23,717 nucleotides of DNA, from positions 1 to 23,717 of the forward strand of contig JBCBWU010000114.1 of the NCBI GenBank assembly GCA_039816955.1, in the 5' to 3' direction. Below are positions 16,490-23,717 of the stretch, one piece after another (within the stretch, counting starts at the first letter, position 1; every line of letters starts with the position of its first letter). The position numbers and the translations under genes are program-made. The notes beneath the pieces are model-generated. The model had not been told where the DNA came from and did not search any database. It was given only the letters and a program-made list of their open reading frames with translations. Source of the DNA: Lewinella sp039816955 (GTDB lineage Bacteria > Bacteroidota > Bacteroidia > Chitinophagales > Saprospiraceae).

Positions 16490-18700
16490 ATGTCCAACGA
16501 TCCTCACCAAAGTACAGTCGAAACCGAATTAAGTCGCGATTTAGGACTGACTTCTACTTTAGCTATTGGCGTCGGCACGATGATTGCCGCCGGTATTTTT
16601 ACTTTGTCTGGTCTGGCAATTCGCAATGTGGGCTCGGCCGCTATAGTCTCCTTTTTACTAGCGGCCATTGTAGCCTTATTTACGGCCTTGACGTATTGCG
16701 AGTTTGTTTCGGTCTATCCCCGTACGGGGGAGGGCTACCTGTACGCTCGTAAGACTTACCCAGCGCCCCTAGCTTATTTTGTGGGCTGGGCCTTGTTTTT
16801 GGGTTATGCTTCGAGCTGCGCCTTTTACATTGCCAGCTTATCCAGCTATTTCAACGAGTTTATCTACCACATGCCCATTGAGGCACTCTTTGGTATCCTC
16901 ATGCTCATTGCCTTGACGCTACTGAATATCAAGGGGACCAAAGAAAGCGGCCGTTTCCAAATTATTGTTACGGCAGCCAAAGTGGTCTTGCTAATTTGGT
17001 TCATCTTCGGCGGATTGAGCTTCGTAGATATGGATGCTTTGGTGGAAAAGTTCAATAGCGACCTGGTAGCCATTGCTTCCACTTCTGCATTAGTATTTAT
17101 TACCTTCTTTGGTTTTTCAGCTATTGCCGCTTCGGCAGGCGAGGTGAAAGACCCGGTCAAGACGATTCCGCGCGCCATATTCATTTCCATGGGAGTGGTG
17201 ACGATCCTTTACACCTTGGTAGTATTGGTTGTCTTGTTTGCTGGCTTGACGGAGTATAGCGAATCCAGTATGGGAGCTGCTGCGCAGCGCTTCCTGGGGT
17301 CTTGGGGGGGCTACGTCATTATTGGCGGTGCATTGTTCTCGATGATCTCCGCATCGAATGCCTCTATTATGGCGGGCTCGCGCGTGGTGCTATCAATGGG
17401 GCAATTACGGCACTTACCACGAGAGGTCGGATTGATTAATGCCCGTACACGTACCCCTATTGTTGCGGTAATGTTGGTGGGTGGAGCTATCTTGATTTTC
17501 TCCATCATTTTGCCTTTAGAGGACTTGTCCTATTTTGCCAATACCGTACTACTTATTGCCTTGATTTTGGTCAATGCGGCCTTGATCGTACACCGCCGTA
17601 AGTTTCCGGATATTGAACGGCCTTTTAAGGTGCCGTTTGTACCACTATTGCCCGCACTTGGTATTGCTGCAAACCTTTACCTATTGTGGCAAATTATTGC
17701 TTATCCCATTCCTTTCTTCCTGGCTATTGGTACGCTTATTTTAGGGATGTTAGCCTTTGTGGCCTGGAAAGGTGCGCAAGCAGAAGACGAGGCCATTCCT
17801 GCGCGGGCCTCACACATTGCCTTGAGCAAAGGGCACGCTACCAGTGATCCAGATCGCTTCCGTATTCTCTTGCCTTTGGCGAATCCCAATAGTATGGAGC
17901 ACCTGATCGAATTGGCGGCGGGGCTAGCTAAAGAACGAAACGGTGAGTTGATTCTATTAAGAGTGCTCACCGTACCCGAACAACTTCCACCCAATAGCTT
18001 TGATGATAAGGAATTAGAAAAAGAAGAAATCTTCCTCAAGCGCGCGCGCATGCTTGCGGAACGTTATGAGGTGCCCTCCCATTCCGTCATTCGAGTGGGG
18101 TATAATATTGCCCGGGCTATCCTGGAAACCGGCCGCCAGCACCGCGTAAGCATGATTATGCTGGGTTGGAAAGGCTTTACCACCAACGCGGAGAAGATAT
18201 TGGGTTCGGTGACGGATGCCGTAGTCAGTAATGCTCGGGCCGATATCATGCTGGTACGACTGGCAGAAGAACCCACCTTTGGCCGTATCCTACTACCCAC
18301 GGCGGGTGGCGAACACGCTCGCTGGGCGGAACAGTACGGTGCGACCATTGCCGACCAGTTTTCTGGTAAGATCACCGTTTGCCAAATCACGCCGCCGGAG
18401 GAAAACACTGGCGCGCGCCAACAAATCCTGGATGAGGCACAGACCAGGCTGCAAGCGCTCAAACCCAAGCTGGCCGTAGAAACGCAGCTGATTCCTGCAG
18501 AAGATGTCACCGAAGGCATTACCTCTGCCGCCAGCGACTACGATGTCGTATTACTCGGCGCCACCGGCAAAGGCTTTAACCTGCGCAGTATGTTTGGTAA
18601 AATCCCAGAGGCCATCGCCCGCGATACGGATAAGACGATCATGGTAGTCAAACATTATAACCGGGTGAAGGCTTTGTACGAGCGGGTGATGGCGGAGTAA
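16490..18700 (+). CDS. APC-superfamily amino-acid permease fused to two USP domains
   Basis: A 736-residue inner-membrane transporter. Residues about 10-440 form the APC (amino acid/polyamine/organocation) core with roughly 12 hydrophobic segments; TLAIGVGTMIAAGIFTLSG in the first helix is the family's substrate-binding signature (G-x-G-x-x-x-G), and SAIAASAGEVKDPVKTIPRA is the conserved helix-6 region. After a short charged linker come two universal stress protein domains (about 455-600 and 605-728). The first has an intact nucleotide-binding motif G-2x-G-9x-G-S (Gly559, Gly562, Gly572, Ser573). The second keeps the three glycines (690, 693, 703) but has Lys704 instead of Ser/Thr. APC-USP fusions are known in archaea and bacteria; the tail is thought to tune transport by nucleotide or stress state. 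Substrate cannot be told from sequence. Its stop is 14 bp from the stop of the convergent small gene. Confidence 0.88.
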   Translation: MSNDPHQSTVETELSRDLGLTSTLAIGVGTMIAAGIFTLSGLAIRNVGSAAIVSFLLAAIVALFTALTYCEFVSVYPRTGEGYLYARKTYPAPLAYFVGWALFLGYASSCAFYIASLSSYFNEFIYHMPIEALFGILMLIALTLLNIKGTKESGRFQIIVTAAKVVLLIWFIFGGLSFVDMDALVEKFNSDLVAIASTSALVFITFFGFSAIAASAGEVKDPVKTIPRAIFISMGVVTILYTLVVLVVLFAGLTEYSESSMGAAAQRFLGSWGGYVIIGGALFSMISASNASIMAGSRVVLSMGQLRHLPREVGLINARTRTPIVAVMLVGGAILIFSIILPLEDLSYFANTVLLIALILVNAALIVHRRKFPDIERPFKVPFVPLLPALGIAANLYLLWQIIAYPIPFFLAIGTLILGMLAFVAWKGAQAEDEAIPARASHIALSKGHATSDPDRFRILLPLANPNSMEHLIELAAGLAKERNGELILLRVLTVPEQLPPNSFDDKELEKEEIFLKRARMLAERYEVPSHSVIRVGYNIARAILETGRQHRVSMIMLGWKGFTTNAEKILGSVTDAVVSNARADIMLVRLAEEPTFGRILLPTAGGEHARWAEQYGATIADQFSGKITVCQITPPEENTGARQQILDEAQTRLQALKPKLAVETQLIPAEDVTEGITSAASDYDVVLLGATGKGFNLRSMFGKIPEAIARDTDKTIMVVKHYNRVKALYERVMAE

Positions 18701-18705
18701 ATGGA

Positions 18706-18731
18706 TAACCCATTCTACTCAAATTGGGTTA
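18706..18731. terminator. Short inverted repeat between convergent genes
   Basis: TAACCCA (18706-18712) and TGGGTTA (18725-18731) form a 7-bp stem around a 12-base loop in the tight gap between the permease and the small minus-strand gene, overlapping the latter's 3' end. It has no T-run; a weak two-way terminator is possible. Confidence 0.3.
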
Positions 18732-19146
18732 CGCCAGAATAGGTTATTGGGCCCGTTTGAACACCACCTGCTGTGGTTGTAAATATGGTGAGTGTATACT
18801 GTAGGGAAGTATTGCTGTGGGATGAAGTGGTCCAAGTAGCTGTTGGGAAATCAAAAGTGGCAGTGTAGGAGCTATCATGTACTAAGTTACCCGAATTGAT
18901 CGTACTAGTAAGTGCTTGATTTTGAAAGTCTACTATCGTTAATGACATATCCAAAATAGCATCTATTGGTAGTGCTTGACCAGTATTGACATCAATCTCA
19001 GGCCCGATTGTAATGACTACTTGTCTATCTTTAGTTTTGGGTTTCTCTACTACTATATCATCACCTAGGTTCGGAAATAAACTTAGAGAAAGGCAACATA
19101 GTATAAAGAGAAAGAAGGTAGCCTGTTTGGCAATCGTAATTAACAT
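18715..19146 (-). CDS. Small exported PKTKD-motif protein (143 aa)
   Basis: I do not recognise a named family. The N-terminus is a signal peptide or membrane anchor (TFFLFILCCLSLSLF, residues 11-24), with cysteines at 17-18 that do not fit a standard lipobox. The mature part opens with V-V-E-K-P-K-T-K-D (residues 32-40) and continues as Thr/Ser-rich, beta-looking sequence: QVVITIG, TATFDFPTATW, LQYTLTIFTTTAGG, ending TYSGVTQFE. The PKTKD motif and the order of F-[DE]-F-x-x-A-x-W and Y-x-L-x-I segments recur in the 186-residue protein encoded just upstream, so the two look like distant paralogues, this one exported. A terminator at 19298-19340 lies between them, so it probably has its own promoter. 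A function linked to the nearby CHAT protein is only inference. Confidence 0.65.
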   Translation of the reverse strand: MLITIAKQATFFLFILCCLSLSLFPNLGDDIVVEKPKTKDRQVVITIGPEIDVNTGQALPIDAILDMSLTIVDFQNQALTSTINSGNLVHDSSYTATFDFPTATWTTSSHSNTSLQYTLTIFTTTAGGVQTGPITYSGVTQFE

Positions 19147-19297
19147 AAGAAAGCGAATTTGATTTCTTTGAAGATAGTCATTTTAAGGGGAATCGAAATA
19201 GCATTATTTGGTGTTGAATTGTAAAATGGAAGAACCATAGGGCTATAGGAGGATTACCTTGAATATGAGTTGACAAATTGAATTGTGCAAAGTCTTG

Positions 19298-19340
19298 ACA
19301 AAACAAAGCCGAACCTCCGATCATCATCGAGGGGCCGGCT
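19298..19340 (-). terminator. Rho-independent terminator after the 186-aa gene
   Basis: On the minus strand, bases 19340-19326 (AGCCGGCCCCTCGAT) pair with 19321-19307 across a GATG loop: a 15-position stem with two mismatches and two G-U pairs, followed by TTTGTTTTG. This is a good terminator 48 bp after the stop at 19388. A smaller hairpin (GTAGGG 19357-19362 with CCCTAC 19372-19377) lies between it and the stop. Confidence 0.7.
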
Positions 19341-19387
19341 CAGTCATTCGTAAAAGGTAGGGGTAGGTATTCCCTACTTAGGATCAC

Positions 19388-19948
19388 CTAGATCACATCA
19401 CCATCGCCACCTTTACTACCTCGGCCGGTAGCGGGCGTAAGGTTTTGTGTAGCGGCGGCGGATTGAGTTTCTCCCGGCGCATCTTCTGCTGGTTTCAACG
19501 GTTGGCCAATAGGGGTAGGTACTGGACCGGAAACCACGTATTCATGGGTTTTGTTCGGAGTCAGCATACCATGATAAGCGTTCCCTGCCAACTCAGTGTC
19601 GTTGTGATAAGTGATCAGTAAATAGTAGTGGATTTGCACCGGGTTCCCGTTTTTATCTCTTTTGTCAGCCAACCTGTTCCAGTAAGCATCATCAAATTCA
19701 AAAGATAATGTAGCCTCGTCATTTACGATTGGAGTATCGCCACTGGAAGCAGTATCCACTTCCATATGATTCGAATGGTCATTTCCTCCGTCACTAAAGC
19801 CATCAAAATAATGGAGTGTTCCCCAGACGTAGCGTACGCCCGGCAGGGCTTCGTTGAGGTTTGTGAACTTGAATTGGACGTGCGGATCTTTTGTTTTTGG
19901 TTGTTCAACATTTGGCTTGGTAGGATCAGCATTTTGTGCGTTTGACAT
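19388..19948 (-). CDS. PKTKD-motif protein without signal peptide (186 aa)
   Basis: No named family recognised. The start at 19948 gives a polar N-terminus (MSNAQNADPTKPNVEQ) without a signal peptide, so it is cytoplasmic unless exported another way. V-E-Q-P-K-T-K-D spans residues 14-21 and is followed by a beta-rich core: VQFKFTNLNEALPGVRYVWG, TLHYFDGFSDGGNDHSNH, TLSFEFDDAYWN, IHYYLLITYHNDTELAG, YHGMLTPNKTHEYVVSGP. Acidic and His/Asp-rich loops could bind metal, but no known site is evident. The last 45 residues are Pro/Ala/Gly-rich and probably disordered (APGETQSAAATQ, then GRGSKGGDGDVI). It begins 81 bp after the TPR-CHAT gene on the same strand, consistent with co-transcription, and has a strong terminator after it. 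It is a likely distant paralogue of the 143-residue exported protein downstream. Confidence 0.7.
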   Translation of the reverse strand: MSNAQNADPTKPNVEQPKTKDPHVQFKFTNLNEALPGVRYVWGTLHYFDGFSDGGNDHSNHMEVDTASSGDTPIVNDEATLSFEFDDAYWNRLADKRDKNGNPVQIHYYLLITYHNDTELAGNAYHGMLTPNKTHEYVVSGPVPTPIGQPLKPAEDAPGETQSAAATQNLTPATGRGSKGGDGDVI

Positions 19949-20029
19949 AACTACATGGTTTATTTAAGGAAAATATTTGTCAGTATATGGTCGATGAAGT
20001 GAAATAGGTAAGTGCTTATCTCAAGTTTC

Positions 20030-22879
20030 TTATTGAATGAGAACAAATCCAGCCCACTCGAAGGGATTCTTATAGCGAGCTCGCATATAAGCCTGGGCAT
20101 TATTGAAGGCCTCAGGGATAGATCTTTCTTCTTCTAACCAGGCGGTGTAAAAGCCACTCATAAATGCTTGCGCCTGGTAATCGGGCACTTGCCACAAGCT
20201 AATGATGATATACTCTACCCCTGCTAGTTTCAGGGCTCTTTGTAGCCCGTATACTCCCTCTGTTTGGCGAATCTTACCGAGTCCAGTTTCACAGGCCGAA
20301 AGGATAAAGAGCTCGGTTTCGTCCAATTCGAGTTGACTTACCTCCAGTGCAGTGAGGATACCATCTTCCTCTTCGGGCCTAATACTTCTACCGTTTATCC
20401 AGGCGTAGTTGCCGTTGGCCAAGATGAGTCCCGAACGAATTAAATCTTCTTCTGCTTGTTCAAACGGCAGCAAGGAGATTTTCTCACTAATGTCCGGTGG
20501 CTCAAAGAAGTAGCCGTGGGTAGCCAAGTGGATGACCTCTGGGGCAGTTTGCGTTTGCAATATTCGCTTCAGTTCGGCTTCGGTGGCCGCGGTGGAGGTA
20601 AACATGGCTGTTTCGTAACCGGCAGTTTGCAGCACATCATTGGCGTATTCTATTTCTACTTCTGTCCAAGGTAAGCTTTGCCAGTATCCCTGATTTGGAT
20701 CATATCCTCGTAAACTGCTCGTATAGGCTCTGGTCTGGGAAGTGCTAGTTGATTCGCTAGCTGCGCTAGAGGGAGTTGTGGTTTGATCAATTTGGCCATA
20801 TTCTATACCTCCGTACAGGATAGCGCTTCGTTTTTCAGTATCTTCATTAGTTTGGGGTGTTAACAGATTTCTAGTGGAGGTAAGCATCGCAATTTCGTAA
20901 TGCTGAGCGACGACTTTACCATCCGTAGTTGGAATAGCACCGATATTGAGTCGGTGGATTAGGCCATCTCCCGCAACGTATAATTTCTCGATTTCGGGGA
21001 GTTTCTCCAAAGCCTCCTGAATGGGTTGCCAGACTAATTCGTATAGTAATTGGCCATTTACTTCCCATTGATAGAGACCGTTGATGGCAGCGGTGTTATT
21101 GGTGTTGCCGCCAAGTAAATTGGCTAAGCCTTCTTCAGTTCCAAGTCCCAGAAAAATCGGCTTCCTCCCATCTGGCAAGAGTAGTAAACCAGCGTAATAT
21201 TTTTCCTCTTCCTGGTTGATATCCGTTGATTTCTGGTAGGTTACCAACTCTAAGGCTGCTTCATTACTTGCCAAGGTAATTTGCAGTTTTTGCCAGTTCA
21301 GATCAAAGGACAGTTTTTGGTAATCTGCTTGCTGTCTGACGAGTTCTTTTTCAACTAATTCCGCCGAATGTTCAAGTTCCTTTATCTCTTCTTCGTCGGC
21401 TTTATAATCACTATACAGGATGGCTAGTCGACGGTGCAGGCCTCGTAACTGCTGATACAGCGCTTGAGTGGTTTCGTTGTGTTGGGCGTTCTTCCTAACG
21501 GCCAATGTATTATTCAGTAAAAAACCCTTGTAGAGTAGAACTTTGTCGTAGAATAGATCGGTGATGTCTGGAAAGTGCTCCGCTATCGCCAGGTGTTTCG
21601 CCAGGTCTTCATAGTATTCCCTAGTGAAGGCACTGAGTTCTTGAGCCGAAAGGTGCCGCACCGCAGCTCCTAGTGGTTTTTGTTCCAAGTCCGCAATTCT
21701 GCGAAGAATGTCAGCGGCTTCTTGATAGTTGCTGAGCGTTTGTTGCATACCCGCTTTTAAGCTTAATGCTTCTCTGTACCACAAGTGTTCTGGTGGAACG
21801 GTTTCATTCAACATTCCAATGGCAATGCCAAGGGTGTTAAGACCTTGCTCAACATCGCCTTTGATATGATACAGGTGACTCAGATCCCGAAGGGCAAGCG
21901 CGTAGTATTCATCATCTTCGTAATCTAGCTGTGCTAGTATGGCCAGTTCTTCGTGCAAATAAGCTTCGCTCTCATCAAGCTGTTCTGCCTTCCGGGCTAA
22001 ATTGGAGAGGTAATTTAGGCTGTTTAGGTAGAGTCTATTTTCTTTACCCAGTACCTCTTCAATCAAGTTAGCGGCTTCGGTAAGGTAAGTCTCAGCAGTC
22101 TCTAGGTCGTCAAGTAGTATATATAAGGTACCTAAATGTTCGAGGAGGCCTACATAATCATAAAAGAATAGCTGATCCTGGGAATCATAGATTTCTTTTG
22201 CTTTCAACAAAACCGGTTTGGCATCTTCAAGATTGTTGATCTCTTTGTAGTAACTGGCTAACAGAATGAGACTTTGGCCGTATTGCTGGTCCTTTTCCCC
22301 AAGGATTTCTTTACGGATATCCAAGGCCTCTAAGATGATCTGCTCCGCTTTGTCGTATTCTCTCATGCTGATGTACATGCCACCAAGATTGGATAGAACT
22401 GCGGCACAGGTTTTACTTCTCCGCCCATAAACCACTTCACGGATAGCGAGCACTTCTCGGTAGAGGGGCTCCGCCTCTTCGTAACGGCCCATCACGTCGT
22501 AAGTGATTGCTAGGTTATTGCAGCTTTTGCCGTATTCCACATGGTCCGTACCTAGTACTTTGCCACGTAATTCTCGGGATTGAATATACCAGGGCAGTGA
22601 CTCTTTGAGGCGTCCCATGAAGTCTAGTATCCGCCCTTCGTTGAATAGGTAGGCTGCGTACGCGGCAGAGTTTTCTCCACAGCAGCGAATCGCCTCTTCT
22701 CCGGCTAGTTTACTGGCAGTAGAGGCTTGTTCAAACTCTGCGTCACCCGTATGCGCACGGGAAACCTGAATCAAGCTATCAACCAGTGGTGGGATAGAAT
22801 CAGCAGGAATTTGAGTGAAAGCCATGCTCGTTGATAGGCATAGCAAAGACCAGGTAAGTAGGGACAATCGGGACTTCAT
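20030..22879 (-). CDS. Exported TPR-CHAT domain protein (putative cysteine protease)
   Basis: A 949-residue protein. I place the start at the ATG at 22879 because it gives a signal peptide (MKSRLSLLTWSLLCLSTSMA, cut near FTQ); the frame also reads from 22918, but that would add 13 residues before the signal. Residues about 35-430 are kinesin-light-chain-like TPRs with about 42-residue spacing (LNNLAITYDVMGRYEEAEPL, LSNLGGMYISMREYDKAEQ). A helical linker with coiled-coil character (about 470-540) leads to a CHAT domain (about 620-949) of the caspase-like clan. The catalytic pair is present: His788 in HLATHGYFFE and Cys863 in LSACETGLGK. The end, NPFEWAGFVLIQ, is the usual CHAT terminus; there is no T9SS tail. 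TPR-CHAT proteins act in varied roles, including Craspase; substrates of exported ones are unknown. The two PKTKD genes lie downstream on the same strand. Confidence 0.9.
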   Translation of the reverse strand: MKSRLSLLTWSLLCLSTSMAFTQIPADSIPPLVDSLIQVSRAHTGDAEFEQASTASKLAGEEAIRCCGENSAAYAAYLFNEGRILDFMGRLKESLPWYIQSRELRGKVLGTDHVEYGKSCNNLAITYDVMGRYEEAEPLYREVLAIREVVYGRRSKTCAAVLSNLGGMYISMREYDKAEQIILEALDIRKEILGEKDQQYGQSLILLASYYKEINNLEDAKPVLLKAKEIYDSQDQLFFYDYVGLLEHLGTLYILLDDLETAETYLTEAANLIEEVLGKENRLYLNSLNYLSNLARKAEQLDESEAYLHEELAILAQLDYEDDEYYALALRDLSHLYHIKGDVEQGLNTLGIAIGMLNETVPPEHLWYREALSLKAGMQQTLSNYQEAADILRRIADLEQKPLGAAVRHLSAQELSAFTREYYEDLAKHLAIAEHFPDITDLFYDKVLLYKGFLLNNTLAVRKNAQHNETTQALYQQLRGLHRRLAILYSDYKADEEEIKELEHSAELVEKELVRQQADYQKLSFDLNWQKLQITLASNEAALELVTYQKSTDINQEEEKYYAGLLLLPDGRKPIFLGLGTEEGLANLLGGNTNNTAAINGLYQWEVNGQLLYELVWQPIQEALEKLPEIEKLYVAGDGLIHRLNIGAIPTTDGKVVAQHYEIAMLTSTRNLLTPQTNEDTEKRSAILYGGIEYGQIDQTTTPSSAASESTSTSQTRAYTSSLRGYDPNQGYWQSLPWTEVEIEYANDVLQTAGYETAMFTSTAATEAELKRILQTQTAPEVIHLATHGYFFEPPDISEKISLLPFEQAEEDLIRSGLILANGNYAWINGRSIRPEEEDGILTALEVSQLELDETELFILSACETGLGKIRQTEGVYGLQRALKLAGVEYIIISLWQVPDYQAQAFMSGFYTAWLEEERSIPEAFNNAQAYMRARYKNPFEWAGFVLIQ

Positions 22880-23293
22880 GTACTCGGGTATACAGAGCTT
22901 TGGTAGAGATAGGTACAATCAAAATGTCAATATCAAATTCAAGCAAAATGACGGTTCTGAAAGCATTCCAGATGTATCAATTGGATGATGAGATTGACTT
23001 CAATCTATACCTAACACGACCAGTAAATTAAGGGACGCCCTAAAGTAAAAGAAAAGTGAAAGAATCCCAACTGGAAATGCCACCACAGTTCAAAAATGTT
23101 CTGAATGGTGATTGGGAGTGTTATGTAGCATCAGGTCAGAGATTAGGATATGGGCTATTGTACTGACGATATGGCTTCGACGCGATGAATCGCGTTGCTA
23201 CGGAGTATTGATTTTTCAGTTGCTCGTTGTCCGAAAACACCTTTAACCAAGCCTCCCCCCCCTACTATTCTAATTGTAATTCTTACTCTAATT
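22880..23293. other. Gene-free region with hairpin and C8 tract
   Basis: About 410 bp between the start of the TPR-CHAT gene and the end of the WG-repeat gene. It must hold the CHAT promoter, but I see no clean TAnnTTTG match on the minus strand (TGAATTTG near 22943 comes closest). It contains a near-palindrome ACGCGATGAATCGCGT (23180-23195), a run of eight C at 23255-23262 and most of the second hexamer array. No supported gene on either strand. Confidence 0.5.
23180..23195. repeat. Short hairpin, ACGCGAT-GA-ATCGCGT
   Basis: Two perfect 7-bp arms are separated by two bases, in the setting TTCG...TGCTACGGAG. It is far from coding sequence and could be a REP-like interspersed element or the terminator region of the WG-repeat gene; only one copy is visible here. 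Confidence 0.5.
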
Positions 23294-23299
23294 CTAATT
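23270..23299 (-). repeat. Hexamer array, AATTAG x5 (copy 2)
   Basis: Read on the minus strand: AATTAG, AATTAG, variant AGTAAG, AATTAC, AATTAG. The layout equals that at 9450-9479, with the odd unit again third. Its first unit supplies the last codon (AAT) and stop codon (TAG) of the WG-repeat gene. Confidence 0.8.
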
Positions 23300-23717
23300 C
23301 CCCAAGTCAAAATACTCCACCGCATTCTCCCCCACATACCCTTGTTGCCCATTGACCGTTACCTGGAACAGCGCAAACCGCCAACTACTGGATACCGACA
23401 AATAGCGCGCTAAAGACAGACTTTCGTAACGCGCTTCGATCATCGGATGATGCGTGAAGAGAATCTTGAAACCTACCAAACCATCTTTTTCCAGGTATAC
23501 ATTGGTGGGTGAACTCGCAAACTGAATACGGTCGTACTCAAAGGGGATAAGCGTTTTCCGAGTCTCGCTGAGCATTCCCATTTTTCCGTTTCGCTTGGCA
23601 ATAATAGCCTTCTGAAAGCCGTAGTGAGCAGCGTAGGAAAGGGAAGAATAATCTTTCAAGTCTATGATCTCGTCTACGCCCAGGTGGGCAGCAGTACGTC
23701 GTTCGCCTTTCCCGTGG
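23294..23717 (-). CDS. WG-repeat protein, 3' part (5' end outside window)
   Basis: The frame is open to the right edge of the window, so the N-terminus is missing; about 140 residues are visible. A TTG at 23659 is not a credible start since the frame continues beyond it (HGKGERRTAAHLGVDEIIDL before it). The sequence shows WG-type repeats in degenerate form: NGKMGMLSETRKTLIPFEYD, then KDGLVGFKI...MIEARYESLSL, then NGQQGYVGENAVEYFD. WG repeats have the pattern G-x-x-G-x-[IV]-[DN]...[IV]-x-P-x-x-Y-[DE], forming short beta units; function is generally unknown and many are exported in Bacteroidota. The gene ends in LGN followed by a stop that lies inside an AATTAG hexamer array, so the array may have trimmed or extended the C-terminus. 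Confidence 0.75.
   Translation of the reverse strand, partial: HGKGERRTAAHLGVDEIIDLKDYSSLSYAAHYGFQKAIIAKRNGKMGMLSETRKTLIPFEYDRIQFASSPTNVYLEKDGLVGFKILFTHHPMIEARYESLSLARYLSVSSSWRFALFQVTVNGQQGYVGENAVEYFDLGN

Noticed and set aside
23195..23413. Plus-strand frame in the right-hand spacer (TILIVILTLILI segment)
   Set aside because: The hydrophobic run is again the hexamer array read on the other strand, and the rest is antisense to the WG-repeat gene.

Overview
The window looks like chromosome from a Bacteroidota bacterium, most plausibly a marine or sludge-type member of the Saprospiria (Lewinella/Haliscomenobacter-like). This is inferred from protein families: type IX secretion (T9SS) sorting domains of both type A and type B, a PorP/SprF-family protein, PKD and SprB repeats, a secreted TPR-CHAT protein, WG repeats and A-rich leaders without clear Shine-Dalgarno sites. 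I see no tRNA, rRNA, CRISPR array, integrase or transposase. It reads as ordinary chromosome with accessory surface and secretion genes.

Layout. 1-402 is the end of a membrane protein. 621-6489 is a two-gene unit: a 1597-residue PKD/SprB-repeat adhesin with a type B T9SS signal, followed 37 bp later by a PorP/SprF-type outer-membrane protein that is its likely cognate secretion partner. 6792-9100 holds a VOC/glyoxalase-like gene and, convergent with it across a perfect 12-bp inverted repeat, an M24/creatinase-fold protein that has lost the family's metal ligands and carries an extra C-terminal domain. 9101-9714 is a repeat-rich gene-free stretch with a hexamer array and a 46-bp tandem repeat. 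9715-11553 (minus) is a second type B T9SS substrate with SprB-like repeats and no PorP/SprF gene nearby. Divergent from it, 11655-14918 carries two tandem 530-residue arylsulfotransferase-like proteins with type A T9SS tails; they are a clear duplication that includes the leader sequence. 14981-16396 is a TPR/DUF1186-like protein, and 16490-18700 an APC-superfamily permease fused to two universal stress (USP) domains.

The right third is on the minus strand. A secreted TPR-CHAT protein with an intact His-Cys pair (22879 to 20030) is followed by two small proteins (19948-19388 and 19146-18715) that share a VExPKTKD-type motif and a similar beta-rich pattern, one without and one with a signal peptide. 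This CHAT plus PKTKD-pair neighbourhood is the best candidate here for an undescribed system. The window closes with the 3' part of a WG-repeat gene whose stop codon lies inside a second copy of the hexamer array.

Common thread: four of the recognisable proteins are T9SS cargo and one is a T9SS accessory protein, so much of the window builds the cell surface or secretome. The rest are metabolic, transport or signalling genes in their own transcription units.
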